A stretch of 64,000 bases of DNA from assembly GCA_963788285.1 (NCBI GenBank), contig CAWBGB010000019.1:1-64000 (forward strand), given 5' to 3'. Every line of letters begins with the position of its first letter. Position 1 is the stretch's first letter. The position numbers and the translations under genes were made by a program. Shown in pieces: positions 55,804 through 63,063 of the stretch. This DNA comes from Alicyclobacillus_A sp963788285. Lineage in GTDB: Bacteria > Bacillota > Bacilli > Alicyclobacillales > Alicyclobacillaceae. Under the pieces are notes generated by a model, which saw only the letters and a program-made list of their open reading frames with translations, was not told the DNA's origin and searched no databases.

Positions 55804-56301
55804 ATGCCAAATTATGATCGCGCAACCATCGAAGAGTTGATAGATGGAACAATAGACTTTTTTAAGCTGAAGGAAATGCTTTCATCGTTCAAAGACCCAG
55901 GGCGTTTTGACACGTATGTGAGTATCCTGCAGGATAGGGTACCTTGGGACGACAAGATTTTGCTGCCCTACGGATTGCACCTTTATGTGGTGTTGAAACC
56001 AGATGGGCGTCGGGTCATCAAGTGTGACTGCGGTCACGAATTCTGTGAAAGCCATGAGAACTGGAAATTGCACGCTTTGATCTACGTGCGTGACACAGAG
56101 GAAAAAATGGCTGAGATTTATCCGAAGTACCTGGCGCCGGATCCGCAGTGGCAAGTGATTCGGGAATACTATTGCCCGCAGTGTGCCACGCAGTTGGAAG
56201 TCGAAAACGTGACACCGTGGTACCCGGTGATCCATGACTTCGAACCGGATATTGACGCGTTTTATGAAGAATGGCTCCAAAGGCCTGTCCCGAGCTACTG
56301 A
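55804..56301 (+). CDS. acxC: Acetone carboxylase, gamma subunit
   Basis: A 165-residue small subunit. It has two cysteine sets, Cys74/Cys76/Cys81 (KCDCGHEFC) and Cys124/Cys127 (YYCPQCATQLEVE), consistent with the zinc site of AcxC. RRVIKCDCGHEFC and LAPDPQWQVIREYYCPQC are family hallmarks. The ATG at 55804 is chosen with GAGGTG 6 nt upstream, overlapping the acxB stop region; a GTG at 55795 in a GTGA overlap is the alternative. It is followed by a strong bidirectional terminator. Confidence 0.93.
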   Translation: MPNYDRATIEELIDGTIDFFKLKEMLSSFKDPGRFDTYVSILQDRVPWDDKILLPYGLHLYVVLKPDGRRVIKCDCGHEFCESHENWKLHALIYVRDTEEKMAEIYPKYLAPDPQWQVIREYYCPQCATQLEVENVTPWYPVIHDFEPDIDAFYEEWLQRPVPSY

Positions 56302-56323
56302 GCATCACAGATGTAGCCATGAT

Positions 56324-56361
56324 GAAGAAAACCGGAGTGGTAACCCACTCCGGTTTTCTTC
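56324..56361. terminator. Bidirectional terminator between acxC and its activator gene
   Basis: Perfect 17-bp arms, GAAGAAAACCGGAGTGG and complement, with a 4-nt loop. A-rich and T-rich flanks of the stem allow termination in both directions for the two converging genes. Confidence 0.85.
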
Positions 56362-56369
56362 GATGGAGG

Positions 56370-58418
56370 TTAGTTCAGCAGCCCATATTTGTTCATTCGT
56401 CGGTAGACCGTAGTTCGTGCAATGCCCAACCGGCGCCCCACTTCCGAGATATTTCCATTCGTCATCTCGAGCCATTTGAGTAGCTCATCTCGTTCTTTTG
56501 TGCAGTATTTCCGGACGTTCCGGACAGCGCCATCTACCTTTGTGTTTTCCTTCCACAATAGATGCGGTCTAGACCTTTTTAAGTTTATCGGCAATTCGGT
56601 TCGGACCTTGTCTTGCGTCTTAACATAGGGTGGAAGCGCTTCCCACGAGATATTGCCATTGCTAAACAGCAACGCATGTTCCATCATGTTTTGAAGTTCT
56701 CGAACATTCCCTGGCCAATCGTATTCTTGCACCAAAAACTGATGGACATCCGGATCCATGTGGGGATAGGCAAGATGATGACGCTCTGAGAGTTGATGTA
56801 ACACATGTTGTATCAACAACGGTATATCTTCTCGGCGTTGCCTGAGCGGGGCAAGGTGGATGCATACCACGTTTAATCGATAATATAGATCAGAGCGAAA
56901 TTTGCCACTGTGGACATCGTCATCCAAGTTTCTGTTGGTGGCTGCAATCACTCTGACATCAATCGGGACCGATTTTGCAGATCCCAATCGGACAATTTCG
57001 CGCTCCTGTAAAACTCTGAGCAAATAGACCTGAAAATCAGTAGGCATTTCGCCAATTTCATCGAGGAAAATCGTACCACCTTGCGCTTCTTCAAACTTCC
57101 CCTTCTTTCCATTCTTCGCGGCGCCCGTAAAAGTACCGGATTCATACCCGAACAGTTCGCTCGCCAACAGATCACGAGGAATCGCACCGCAGTTGATGGC
57201 AACAAAAGGTTGATTGCGGCGTGGGCTCGCGTCGTGGATGGCGCGAGCAAAAACCTCTTTGCCAGTCCCGCTCTCACCTTGCAAAAGAATCGGTACGTTG
57301 GTCTGTGCCGCCACATCGCATTTGGCGATGGCACACCGAATGTGGGAAGATTGCCCAATGATGTTGGTCCAACTTCCACTCACGGTTGCGTGGCGTTGGA
57401 TGTTGTGTTGGACGAGTGGTTTGATAATGAGGATAAATCCGCTTCGGCGGTTTGCGGAGTAAATTTCACGAACAGTAGCCGACAGGTCCAGACGTTCGAT
57501 GGTGATCTCGTAATATTCGTAGTTTTCACGAGGCCGATTGTGCAATAATTGATTGTGAAAGTCACGATGGTTCCAAACGTCGCGCAAGTGCTTACCGGTC
57601 AAGTTTCTCACCGTTTCGACGGCTACGTGATTCGCTTCGATGAGCTGAAATGCGTTGTCAAGCAATATGACTCCATCACTAGGGTACCGACGAGTCACAG
57701 TGATATACTCTTCCAACAAGTACTGCCGTGATTGAGCCGCTCGTTGGATGAGTATGTTCTGGATCATGTCGGCTGCCATTGTCATCATGCTAAGTGTGTG
57801 GGCTTGAGCATCTTCCCATAGTCCCGTCGCATCGATGACACCGAGGATTTCGTGGGTGGCCGGGTCACGGATGGGCGCAGCGGAGCACACCCAATCATGC
57901 ACACCTTCGCAAAAGTGCTCTGCGGCAAACACTTGAATGGGTTGCTTTTCGACAAGGGCAGTCCCAATGGCATTTGTACCGATGGCTTCTTCACTCCAAT
58001 CGGCACCAACGACGAAGTTCATTCGCTCAGCATGATGAAATACATCGTGATCGCCATCCAGAAACAAAATTCTGCCCTGGCTGTCGCACAACGTGACAAG
58101 GTGACCTGTTCCTTTCGCTTGATTCGCCAATCTCGTCAGGCATGGTAATGCGGCCTCATATAGCTGTGAACGGTCAATAATCTTCTGGATTTCATCGTTA
58201 CGCAGTGAAACATTCGTTTGTTTTTGCATCGGATTCGTACCGCTTTGGACACAGCGGAGCCAAGAGTCACGGATGAAGTCTCGGATAGATTGGTTGGTCT
58301 GGTGGATGGATGAGTCGGTCTGTAGATTTGTGACGAAATGACTCCAATTCTTCTTGGTTGCTTTGTGTTGTGAAACTAAATTGCTGGGTGATAAGTCAAG
58401 CATACGAACGGCTGCCAT
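56370..58418 (-). CDS. acxR: AcoR/AcxR-type sigma-54 activator
   Basis: A 682-residue enhancer-binding protein. The N-terminal 320 residues resemble the GAF-type sensor of AcoR/AcxR activators (VTLCDSQGRILFLDGD, NFVVGADWSEEAIGTNAIGT, HDWVCSAAPIRDP). The AAA+ domain has Walker A GESGTGKE, a GTFTGA version of the sigma-54 loop (canonical GAFTGA), Walker B GGTIFLDEIGE and VRVIAATNRNLDDDV. The C-terminal Fis-type helix-turn-helix is intact (GNISEVGRRLGIARTTVYRRM). Convergent with acxABC, whose promoter is of sigma-54 type, it is the likely activator responding to acetone or a related ketone. Confidence 0.92.
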   Translation of the reverse strand: MAAVRMLDLSPSNLVSQHKATKKNWSHFVTNLQTDSSIHQTNQSIRDFIRDSWLRCVQSGTNPMQKQTNVSLRNDEIQKIIDRSQLYEAALPCLTRLANQAKGTGHLVTLCDSQGRILFLDGDHDVFHHAERMNFVVGADWSEEAIGTNAIGTALVEKQPIQVFAAEHFCEGVHDWVCSAAPIRDPATHEILGVIDATGLWEDAQAHTLSMMTMAADMIQNILIQRAAQSRQYLLEEYITVTRRYPSDGVILLDNAFQLIEANHVAVETVRNLTGKHLRDVWNHRDFHNQLLHNRPRENYEYYEITIERLDLSATVREIYSANRRSGFILIIKPLVQHNIQRHATVSGSWTNIIGQSSHIRCAIAKCDVAAQTNVPILLQGESGTGKEVFARAIHDASPRRNQPFVAINCGAIPRDLLASELFGYESGTFTGAAKNGKKGKFEEAQGGTIFLDEIGEMPTDFQVYLLRVLQEREIVRLGSAKSVPIDVRVIAATNRNLDDDVHSGKFRSDLYYRLNVVCIHLAPLRQRREDIPLLIQHVLHQLSERHHLAYPHMDPDVHQFLVQEYDWPGNVRELQNMMEHALLFSNGNISWEALPPYVKTQDKVRTELPINLKRSRPHLLWKENTKVDGAVRNVRKYCTKERDELLKWLEMTNGNISEVGRRLGIARTTVYRRMNKYGLLN

Positions 58419-58606
58419 TGACCATCACTCACCTTGAACAAATAATTGACCATTTGTCCCGTTACTCATTATAAGAAAGTTCACCCTTATTTGTCGACTA
58501 TGAATTTTACAATCTTCCGTTCTCAAAATTGACCCATGGTCCGCACCTATAGGTCGAGAGAACAAGGTGAAATAGGATACAGCATGGTTAAAAGGCGGCT
58601 GACATC

Positions 58607-58702
58607 ATGCTCCTTATGCTATTTATTGGATTGGCTGCTGTCATTTCCTTTGGTTGGGTGGCTTGGGCAGCCAAGAATCTCAAGAATCTCTTGCATAAGT
58701 AA
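58607..58702 (+). CDS. Tiny membrane protein, 31 residues
   Basis: MLLMLFIGLAAVISFGWVAW continues AAKNLKNLLHK: one transmembrane helix and a basic tail. AGGCGG lies 9-10 nt upstream, a modest ribosome site. The composition is like real single-span small proteins, but no family is recognised. Confidence 0.45.
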   Translation: MLLMLFIGLAAVISFGWVAWAAKNLKNLLHK

Positions 58703-58883
58703 CCCCGTAAAGGCGGAAACTATGTCGACTGGCGCTGACATATATGCATATCAGGTGCCGGATTTTGCGGGTACTGATGAAACATTGGCCAGAGTGTATG
58801 GAGGCGACACCCCGCACAGGAATAACGCATGAAGCGTAGTGTACGGTGGAAGCATACGCTCATCCTGTTTGGAGGTGTGTTTC

Positions 58884-59318
58884 ATGGCTCTGGTACCATA
58901 CGACCCATTCAGCATGTTACGTCGTGACTTTGGTTCATTTCCACGTCTCTTAGACGACGATTGGTTCGACGCACACTTCGCGGCGATGCCTCGCGTTCGA
59001 GTCGATGTGAGAGAAACACCAACGGAAGTCATTGTGGCGGCAGAAATTCCGGGACTAGAGAAGAAAGAGGACGTGAATATCACAGTACACGACAACCACT
59101 TACACTTGAGTGGGACCATCGAACGCGTGGGAGAACAAAAGGACGAGCACTTCCACCGAACGGAACGATATCACGGACAGTTCTCAAGAACCATTCCATT
59201 GCCGACGAGTGTCGACGACTCGAAAGCGAAAGCGTCGTACAAGAACGGAATTTTAGAGGTTCGCCTCCCGAAGTCACACCAGCAAGTCGGTCGTCAAATT
59301 GACGTTGATTTCCACTGA
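58884..59318 (+). CDS. Hsp20/alpha-crystallin small heat shock protein
   Basis: A 144-residue ATP-independent chaperone. The alpha-crystallin domain spans about 35-130 (VRVDVRETPTEVIVAAEIPG, HLHLSGTIE, SRTIPLPTSVDDSKAKASYK, NGILEVRLPK), with the conserved GILEVRLP. The N-terminus (ALVPYDPFSMLRRDF) is typical of soluble Hsp20 proteins of Bacilli. GGAGGTG precedes the ATG. No CIRCE-type repeat was seen upstream. A terminator follows. Confidence 0.95.
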   Translation: MALVPYDPFSMLRRDFGSFPRLLDDDWFDAHFAAMPRVRVDVRETPTEVIVAAEIPGLEKKEDVNITVHDNHLHLSGTIERVGEQKDEHFHRTERYHGQFSRTIPLPTSVDDSKAKASYKNGILEVRLPKSHQQVGRQIDVDFH

Positions 59319-59358
59319 TACAGTGGTATTGTGCGACGAGGATACGTGTCGGCATCTG

Positions 59359-59390
59359 AAGCCGATCTACTTAGAGTGGATCGGCTTTAA
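59359..59390 (+). terminator. Terminator after the hsp20 gene
   Basis: AAGCCGATC (59359-59367) and GATCGGCTT (59379-59387) form a perfect 9-bp stem followed by a short AT-rich tail. Confidence 0.7.
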
Positions 59391-59764
59391 TTTATGTGCA
59401 CGTTTCTGCATGCTACTGCTGCAGAGCATGTTGCAAACTTCTGACCTTTCGTCGGAACCGCACGTAACACAAGTAGATCTGCTCGTACTGGAGTCACAGC
59501 ACCGTCGTGCTGCGCATGTTTCATGGAAGCTGGTGAAACAAGCCGGATCTGATTGCTACTGGACCATGACAGGACGATCAGAGAATTGCAACAGTCTATG
59601 GGAATGCTTCGGCATAATTGGACTTATTTAGGGTGGGTGATGGAGTACTATGGTTTCAGTTCAGTCGTGAACGGCCTGGTGGGGAATAAAACCTTTACGG
59701 AGGCGCCGCAAAAGTGCAAACTGTAAGAAGTGAACGTTTTCCACAGGAAGAATGATGTCTACAG
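59391..59764. other. Intergenic, no gene recognised
   Basis: An open plus-strand frame crosses this stretch and the terminator (59299-59631) but looks non-coding. Nothing else is seen. Confidence 0.4.
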
Positions 59765-60217
59765 GTGATCGGATTGAGTGAGTTGACTGATACACAACGG
59801 ATGGCCAGGGAGTTAGGAGAACAGATCTCTCGGCTGAAACACATCATGTACGTCCGACCCGTTGAAAAGGGGTACGGCCTGACCGCTAGCCAGATGTTCA
59901 TATTAAGGTATTTGGACAAGCGAGTTACTGCCAAGGCCTCCGACATCAGCAGGGCGTGCGGCCTTAGCCCTGGCGCGGTCACACAAATCTGCGATGAGCT
60001 GGAGGCTCTTGGACTGGTCGCCAGGAATCGTTCTCAAGAGGACCGGCGCGTGGTTATCATTAATTTGACAGACCTTGGTGTCGCCAAATTAGAAGAGATT
60101 CGGCGGCACGTGACGGATAGGTTCGTAAATATCGTAGCGCAAGTCCCTTTGCATGAAATGGAACAGTTTATGCAGGTGTTCCGGAAGATTATCGCATTGA
60201 GTGAGAATGAATTTTAG
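59765..60217 (+). CDS. MarR-family transcriptional regulator
   Basis: A 150-residue winged-helix regulator. The DNA-binding part spans about 45-110 (LTASQMFILRYLDKRVTAKA, DISRACGLSPGAVTQICDEL, RSQEDRRVVIINLTDLG), with the D-x-R-x wing typical of MarR proteins. The start used is GTG at 59765; the ribosome site is weak, and a TTG at 59774 is an alternative. It seems to be single; the region behind it holds a small transport-like remnant at most, so the target is unknown. Confidence 0.88.
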   Translation: MIGLSELTDTQRMARELGEQISRLKHIMYVRPVEKGYGLTASQMFILRYLDKRVTAKASDISRACGLSPGAVTQICDELEALGLVARNRSQEDRRVVIINLTDLGVAKLEEIRRHVTDRFVNIVAQVPLHEMEQFMQVFRKIIALSENEF

Positions 60218-60420
60218 TGTCGGGCAAGTGGATGAGTGCGTGAGCTTTGCTTCTTCCATCTCGATATCACAGCCGAATGCTACTTTTCTGTCTTCCCCGG
60301 AAAATGTGACTTCCGCTTTCATATACGTCACACGACGCCCATGCTGTATTTCCTATCGCCAATGACGGAGGAACTGCAAGCGCTGCTGACCCAGTATGAG
60401 GTGTAACACCATAGGGTGGA
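60218..60420. other. Short degenerate stretch
   Basis: The end (60330-60408) reads PMLYFLSPMTEELQALLTQY followed by a stop in one plus-strand frame, which looks like the tail of a lost gene. Confidence 0.3.
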
Positions 60421-60468
60421 CAGAACGCAGAAAGGGATTTGATAGGGCCCGTTTCTGCGTTCTGTCTT
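60421..60468 (+). terminator. Strong hairpin terminator
   Basis: Perfect 13-bp arms CAGAACGCAGAAA (60421-60433) and TTTCTGCGTTCTG (60452-60464), followed by TCTTTT. It would end transcripts from the MarR gene. Confidence 0.8.
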
Positions 60469-60550
60469 TTCATGGTTGAGTGCTGCGTCCACACGGGTTT
60501 GAATGGATGAACGGGAGTCGCTTGGCACTTCGGTTCGAATGATCTCGTTG

Positions 60551-60700
60551 TTATCCCCGAGGCTGCAAATCTTCCTGCTGCAGATTTTGTGTCTGTTGCG
60601 GAGCTGGTTTACGGTTTGCCACGCGTGAACTGTGTCCGGCTTGAGAACTCGAGTGCGCCGAGTTTGTTTTTGGATAGTTGAACGTTTTGCTGTCTCCCAT
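60551..60700 (-). CDS. Small Gln/Asn/Ser-rich protein, possible spore-type peptide
   Basis: A 49-residue hydrophilic protein starting MGDSKTFNYPKTNSAHSSSQ, rich in Gln, Asn, Ser and Pro and without hydrophobic segments. A GAGGGGGG-like ribosome site lies about 10 nt before the ATG. The composition recalls small acid-soluble or other spore-associated peptides, but no diagnostic motif is present. The longer open frame upstream is not supported. Confidence 0.4.
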   Translation of the reverse strand: MGDSKTFNYPKTNSAHSSSQAGHSSRVANRKPAPQQTQNLQQEDLQPRG

Positions 60701-60938
60701 ATGTTGTTTTCCCCCCTCACACGTATCTTCAGTCTCTCTGAGTTGTGTGCGCATCATTCCATCTCGTTTCCGGAAATACTGGATAACAATGGTGTACATT
60801 GTACATCTCTGGATATTCATCGATGACATCGTGAATTGTATTCGATTGACATCTACTTGTACAGGGTAGGTACAGCCCGGGTATGGGCATACCGCTGGTT
60901 GGCGCAAGATAGGGGAAGAATACCAAGGAGGGATTGGA

Positions 60939-61256
60939 ATGCCTACGCCACACCACAGCGCGGATGTGCAGTCCGACCTTGTTCATGTTCGGTTCGTTGA
61001 GTTTGTGGACAGCGATTTTCGCGGGACGGAACAGGCCGATGGTGACGTCCGTGATGGATACCTGATCTTTAACCGTCACCGTAAGGACTTCGGCTATGGA
61101 ACGTTCCGTACGTCGGACGACTATACGCTCGAACACGATGTCCTGGAGTACATTCAGCACCAACACCCGGCTTTTGTCCCGTACATCGAATCGTGTGGGG
61201 GCTTTTACTTGAGCGGTGCATGGTGCGCTGTCCATGGAGGACAGATTGATCGATAA
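60939..61256 (+). CDS. Hypothetical protein, 105 residues
   Basis: An acidic protein (DVQSDLVHVRFVEFVDSDFR, DGYLIFNRHRKDFGYGTFRT, VPYIESCGGFYLSGAWC) with mixed alpha/beta character and three aromatic-rich segments. AAGGAGGGA precedes the ATG and a terminator follows, so it is a believable single gene. I recognise no family. Confidence 0.65.
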   Translation: MPTPHHSADVQSDLVHVRFVEFVDSDFRGTEQADGDVRDGYLIFNRHRKDFGYGTFRTSDDYTLEHDVLEYIQHQHPAFVPYIESCGGFYLSGAWCAVHGGQIDR

Positions 61257-61290
61257 GTAAGCGAAATTCTTCAAACGGCTACACAGATCA

Positions 61291-61340
61291 AACCTCCTGG
61301 GCTGTTTAGGCCAGTTGTTCAGGAGGTTCAGTTGTTTTTA
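61291..61340 (+). terminator. Terminator before the tRNA cluster
   Basis: AACCTCCTG (61291-61299) and CAGGAGGTT (61320-61328) form a perfect 9-bp stem, followed by a T-rich run. Confidence 0.7.
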
Positions 61341-61370
61341 GAATGGTATATTTTTCAATCAAAAAAACAG

Positions 61371-61399
61371 TTGCAATAGGGGGCATGCCTCAGTATAAT
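61371..61399 (+). promoter_or_regulatory. Promoter of the tRNA cluster
   Basis: TTGCAA at 61371-61376 and a perfect TATAAT at 61394-61399 with a 17-bp spacer, 47 bp before the first tRNA. Confidence 0.75.
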
Positions 61400-61445
61400 A
61401 ATCCTTGTCGCTCGACGGCGACGGAAAATAAACAAGCCAAACCGA

Positions 61446-61522
61446 GTGCCCGTAGCTCAGCTGGATAGAGTGCTTGACTACGAATCAAGAGGTCGGGAGT
61501 TCGAATCTCTCCGGGCACGCCA
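61446..61522 (+). tRNA. tRNA-Arg (ACG)
   Basis: Acceptor stem GTGCCCG/CGGGCAC, anticodon loop with ACG, T-loop GTTCGAATC and encoded CCA. First of nine tRNAs in the cluster. Confidence 0.95.
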
Positions 61523-61523
61523 T

Positions 61524-61606
61524 GCCGAAGTGGCGGAATTGGCAGACGCACACGACTCAAAATCGTGCGGGAAACCGTGCCGGTTCGAGTCCGGCCTTCG
61601 GCACCA
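61524..61606 (+). tRNA. tRNA-Leu (CAA)
   Basis: Acceptor stem GCCGAAG/CTTCGGC, anticodon loop CTCAAAA giving CAA, variable arm as expected for class II, encoded CCA. Confidence 0.94.
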
Positions 61607-61611
61607 TGTGT

Positions 61612-61687
<76 letters not shown>

Positions 61688-61691
61688 ACGT

Positions 61692-61766
61692 TCCTCGATA
61701 GCTCAGCGGTAGAGCATCCGGCTGTTAACCGGAGGGTCGTAGGTTCGAATCCTACTCGGGGAGCCA
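61692..61766 (+). tRNA. tRNA-Asn (GTT)
   Basis: Anticodon stem TCCGG/CCGGA with loop CTGTTAA giving GTT; acceptor TCCTCGA with TCGGGGA; encoded GCCA. Confidence 0.95.
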
Positions 61767-61796
61767 AACGTTTCCGCCGTCTTCGGGCGGCACGAT

Positions 61797-61871
61797 GGCC
61801 CCATGGTCAAGTGGTTAAGACACCGCCCTTTCACGGCGGTAACAGGGGTTCGAATCCCCTTGGGGTCACCA
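61797..61871 (+). tRNA. tRNA-Glu (TTC)
   Basis: Anticodon loop CTTTCAC giving TTC between CCGCC and GGCGG stems; acceptor GGCCCCA with TGGGGTC; encoded CCA. Confidence 0.95.
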
Positions 61872-61872
61872 T

Positions 61873-61947
61873 GGGCGGTTAGCTCAGCGGGAGAGCACTC
61901 GCTTCACACGCGAGGGGTCGGCAGTTCGATCCTGCCACCGCCCACCA
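61873..61947 (+). tRNA. tRNA-Val (CAC)
   Basis: Acceptor GGGCGGT/ACCGCCC, anticodon loop TTCACAC giving CAC, encoded CCA. Confidence 0.93.
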
Positions 61948-61968
61948 TTGCGCGATTTGCGCACCTGC

Positions 61969-62044
61969 CGCGGGGTGGAGCAGTTGGCAGCTCGTCGGGC
62001 TCATAACCCGAAGGTCGCAGGTTCAAGTCCTGCCCCCGCAACCA
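61969..62044 (+). tRNA. Initiator tRNA-Met (CAT)
   Basis: The unpaired C1-A72 end of the acceptor stem and three G-C pairs next to the CAT loop (GGG...CCC) mark it as the formyl-methionine initiator and not an elongator. CCA is encoded. Confidence 0.95.
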
Positions 62045-62053
62045 AGGTTACAT

Positions 62054-62130
62054 GGAGCTGTGGTGTAGAGGCCTAACATGCCTGCCTGTCACGCAGGAGA
62101 ACGCGGGTTCGAATCCCGTCAGCTCCGCCA
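62054..62130 (+). tRNA. tRNA-Asp (GTC)
   Basis: Acceptor GGAGCTG with CAGCTCC, anticodon GTC in loop CTGTCAC, encoded GCCA. Confidence 0.95.
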
Positions 62131-62143
62131 TGATGTAAAGCAT

Positions 62144-62220
62144 GGGCCTATAGCTCAGCTGGCTAGAGCGCACGACTGATAATCGTGAGGTCAGAGGTTC
62201 GAGTCCTCTTAGGCCCACCA
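62144..62220 (+). tRNA. tRNA-Ile (GAT)
   Basis: Acceptor GGGCCTA/TAGGCCC, anticodon GAT in loop CTGATAA, encoded CCA. Last tRNA of the cluster, followed by a terminator. Confidence 0.95.
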
Positions 62221-62234
62221 CAGCTCTTCGATAG

Positions 62235-62254
62235 GGACCGCTGGGTCCTTTTTT
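62235..62254 (+). terminator. Terminator of the tRNA cluster
   Basis: GGACC/GGTCC hairpin with a 4-nt loop, followed by a run of six T. Confidence 0.75.
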
Positions 62255-62279
62255 CGTTTTGGACAGCCTATAGTGGGGA

Positions 62280-62308
62280 TTGACGGATTTTGGATTTCCC
62301 GGTAAGCT
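62280..62308 (+). promoter_or_regulatory. Promoter of the trpGE operon
   Basis: TTGACG (62280-62285), a 17-bp spacer and TAAGCT (62303-62308) as a weaker -10 box. Transcription would begin near 62314-62316, a few bases before the first GAG triplet of the leader. Confidence 0.6.
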
Positions 62309-62318
62309 GAATACAGTT

Positions 62319-62427
62319 GAGCTGAGTGAGATAGTTGAGTGTAGTGTAGCCTGAGGGTAGCGACGCTTGTATAGGTCTGTCGATATGCGTCCAACATCGA
62401 CCACAGCTATGCTGCTGTGGTTTTTTT
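62319..62427 (+). promoter_or_regulatory. TRAP-type tryptophan attenuation leader
   Basis: Triplets GAG at 62319, 62324 and 62328, TAG at 62332, GAG at 62337, TAG at 62342 and 62347, GAG at 62353 and TAG at 62358, mostly spaced by 2-3 nt, form the (G/U)AG pattern bound by the 11-subunit TRAP ring when tryptophan is plentiful (known from Bacillus). A terminator (62400-62421 stem) follows. GTCGAT (62379-62384) can pair with ATCGAC (62396-62401), overlapping the terminator's 5' arm, as a possible competing stem. Bound TRAP would favour the terminator and shut off trpGE. Confidence 0.78.
62400..62427 (+). terminator. Attenuator terminator before trpG
   Basis: ACCACAGC (62400-62407) and GCTGTGGT (62414-62421), perfect 8-bp stem with a 6-nt loop and a run of seven T. 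Confidence 0.85.
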
Positions 62428-62477
62428 GTTCCCTTTTGGTCCGCTCACTTTAGCGAACAGAAAGGATGTGCTGTGTA

Positions 62478-63035
62478 TTGCTGTTGGTGATTGACAATTA
62501 CGATTCGTTTACGTACAACCTCGTTCAGTACTGCGCAGAATTAGGGGCCGAGGTCGAGGTGCGGCGAAACTCAGTACCACTCGGTGAATTGGTAGCTTTG
62601 AAGCCGTCACGAGTACTCGTTTCTCCGGGTCCCTGCTCACCCAGTGAAGCCGGATGTTCTCTCGATGTCATTCGCTATTTTGCTGGGCGTGTACCGGTGT
62701 TCGGCGTGTGTCTAGGACATCAGGCTCTTGCCCAAGCGTTCGGGGGAACCGTGACGCGTGCAATCGAGCTGATGCACGGGAAAACTTCGATGATTGAACA
62801 CTTTGGGGATGCGCTTTTCGAAGGGGTTCCGACACCGTTTCAAGCCACTCGGTACCATTCACTGATTGTGGACAGGGACACACTGCCCACTGATTTTCGT
62901 GTGACGGCCGAATGCGGTGGCACCATCATGGGGATTCGGCATGTACCCACAGGGGCGGTCGGCGTCCAGTTCCACCCCGAATCGATTCTGACGACACACG
63001 GCAAGACCATCCTCAAAAACTTTCTAGCCAGTTGA
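62478..63035 (+). CDS. trpG: Anthranilate synthase component II (glutamine amidotransferase)
   Basis: A class I glutamine amidotransferase of about 185 residues, delivering ammonia to TrpE for anthranilate synthesis; such proteins often also serve p-aminobenzoate synthesis (trpG/pabA). VIDNYDSFTYNLVQY starts the protein, FGVCLGHQALAQAFGG holds the nucleophile Cys, and VQFHPESI the catalytic His and Glu. I place the start at TTG 62478 (MLLVIDN), 8 nt after AAAGGATG; the ATG at 62466 lies too close to that site. The next gene begins 28 bp downstream. Confidence 0.9.
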   Translation: MLLVIDNYDSFTYNLVQYCAELGAEVEVRRNSVPLGELVALKPSRVLVSPGPCSPSEAGCSLDVIRYFAGRVPVFGVCLGHQALAQAFGGTVTRAIELMHGKTSMIEHFGDALFEGVPTPFQATRYHSLIVDRDTLPTDFRVTAECGGTIMGIRHVPTGAVGVQFHPESILTTHGKTILKNFLAS

Positions 63036-63063
63036 ATTGCCACAACGAAAGGGGAGACGTCAG

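Noticed and set aside
59299..59631. 110-residue open frame after hsp20
   Set aside because: It crosses the hsp20 terminator, lacks a ribosome site and has a non-protein-like composition.
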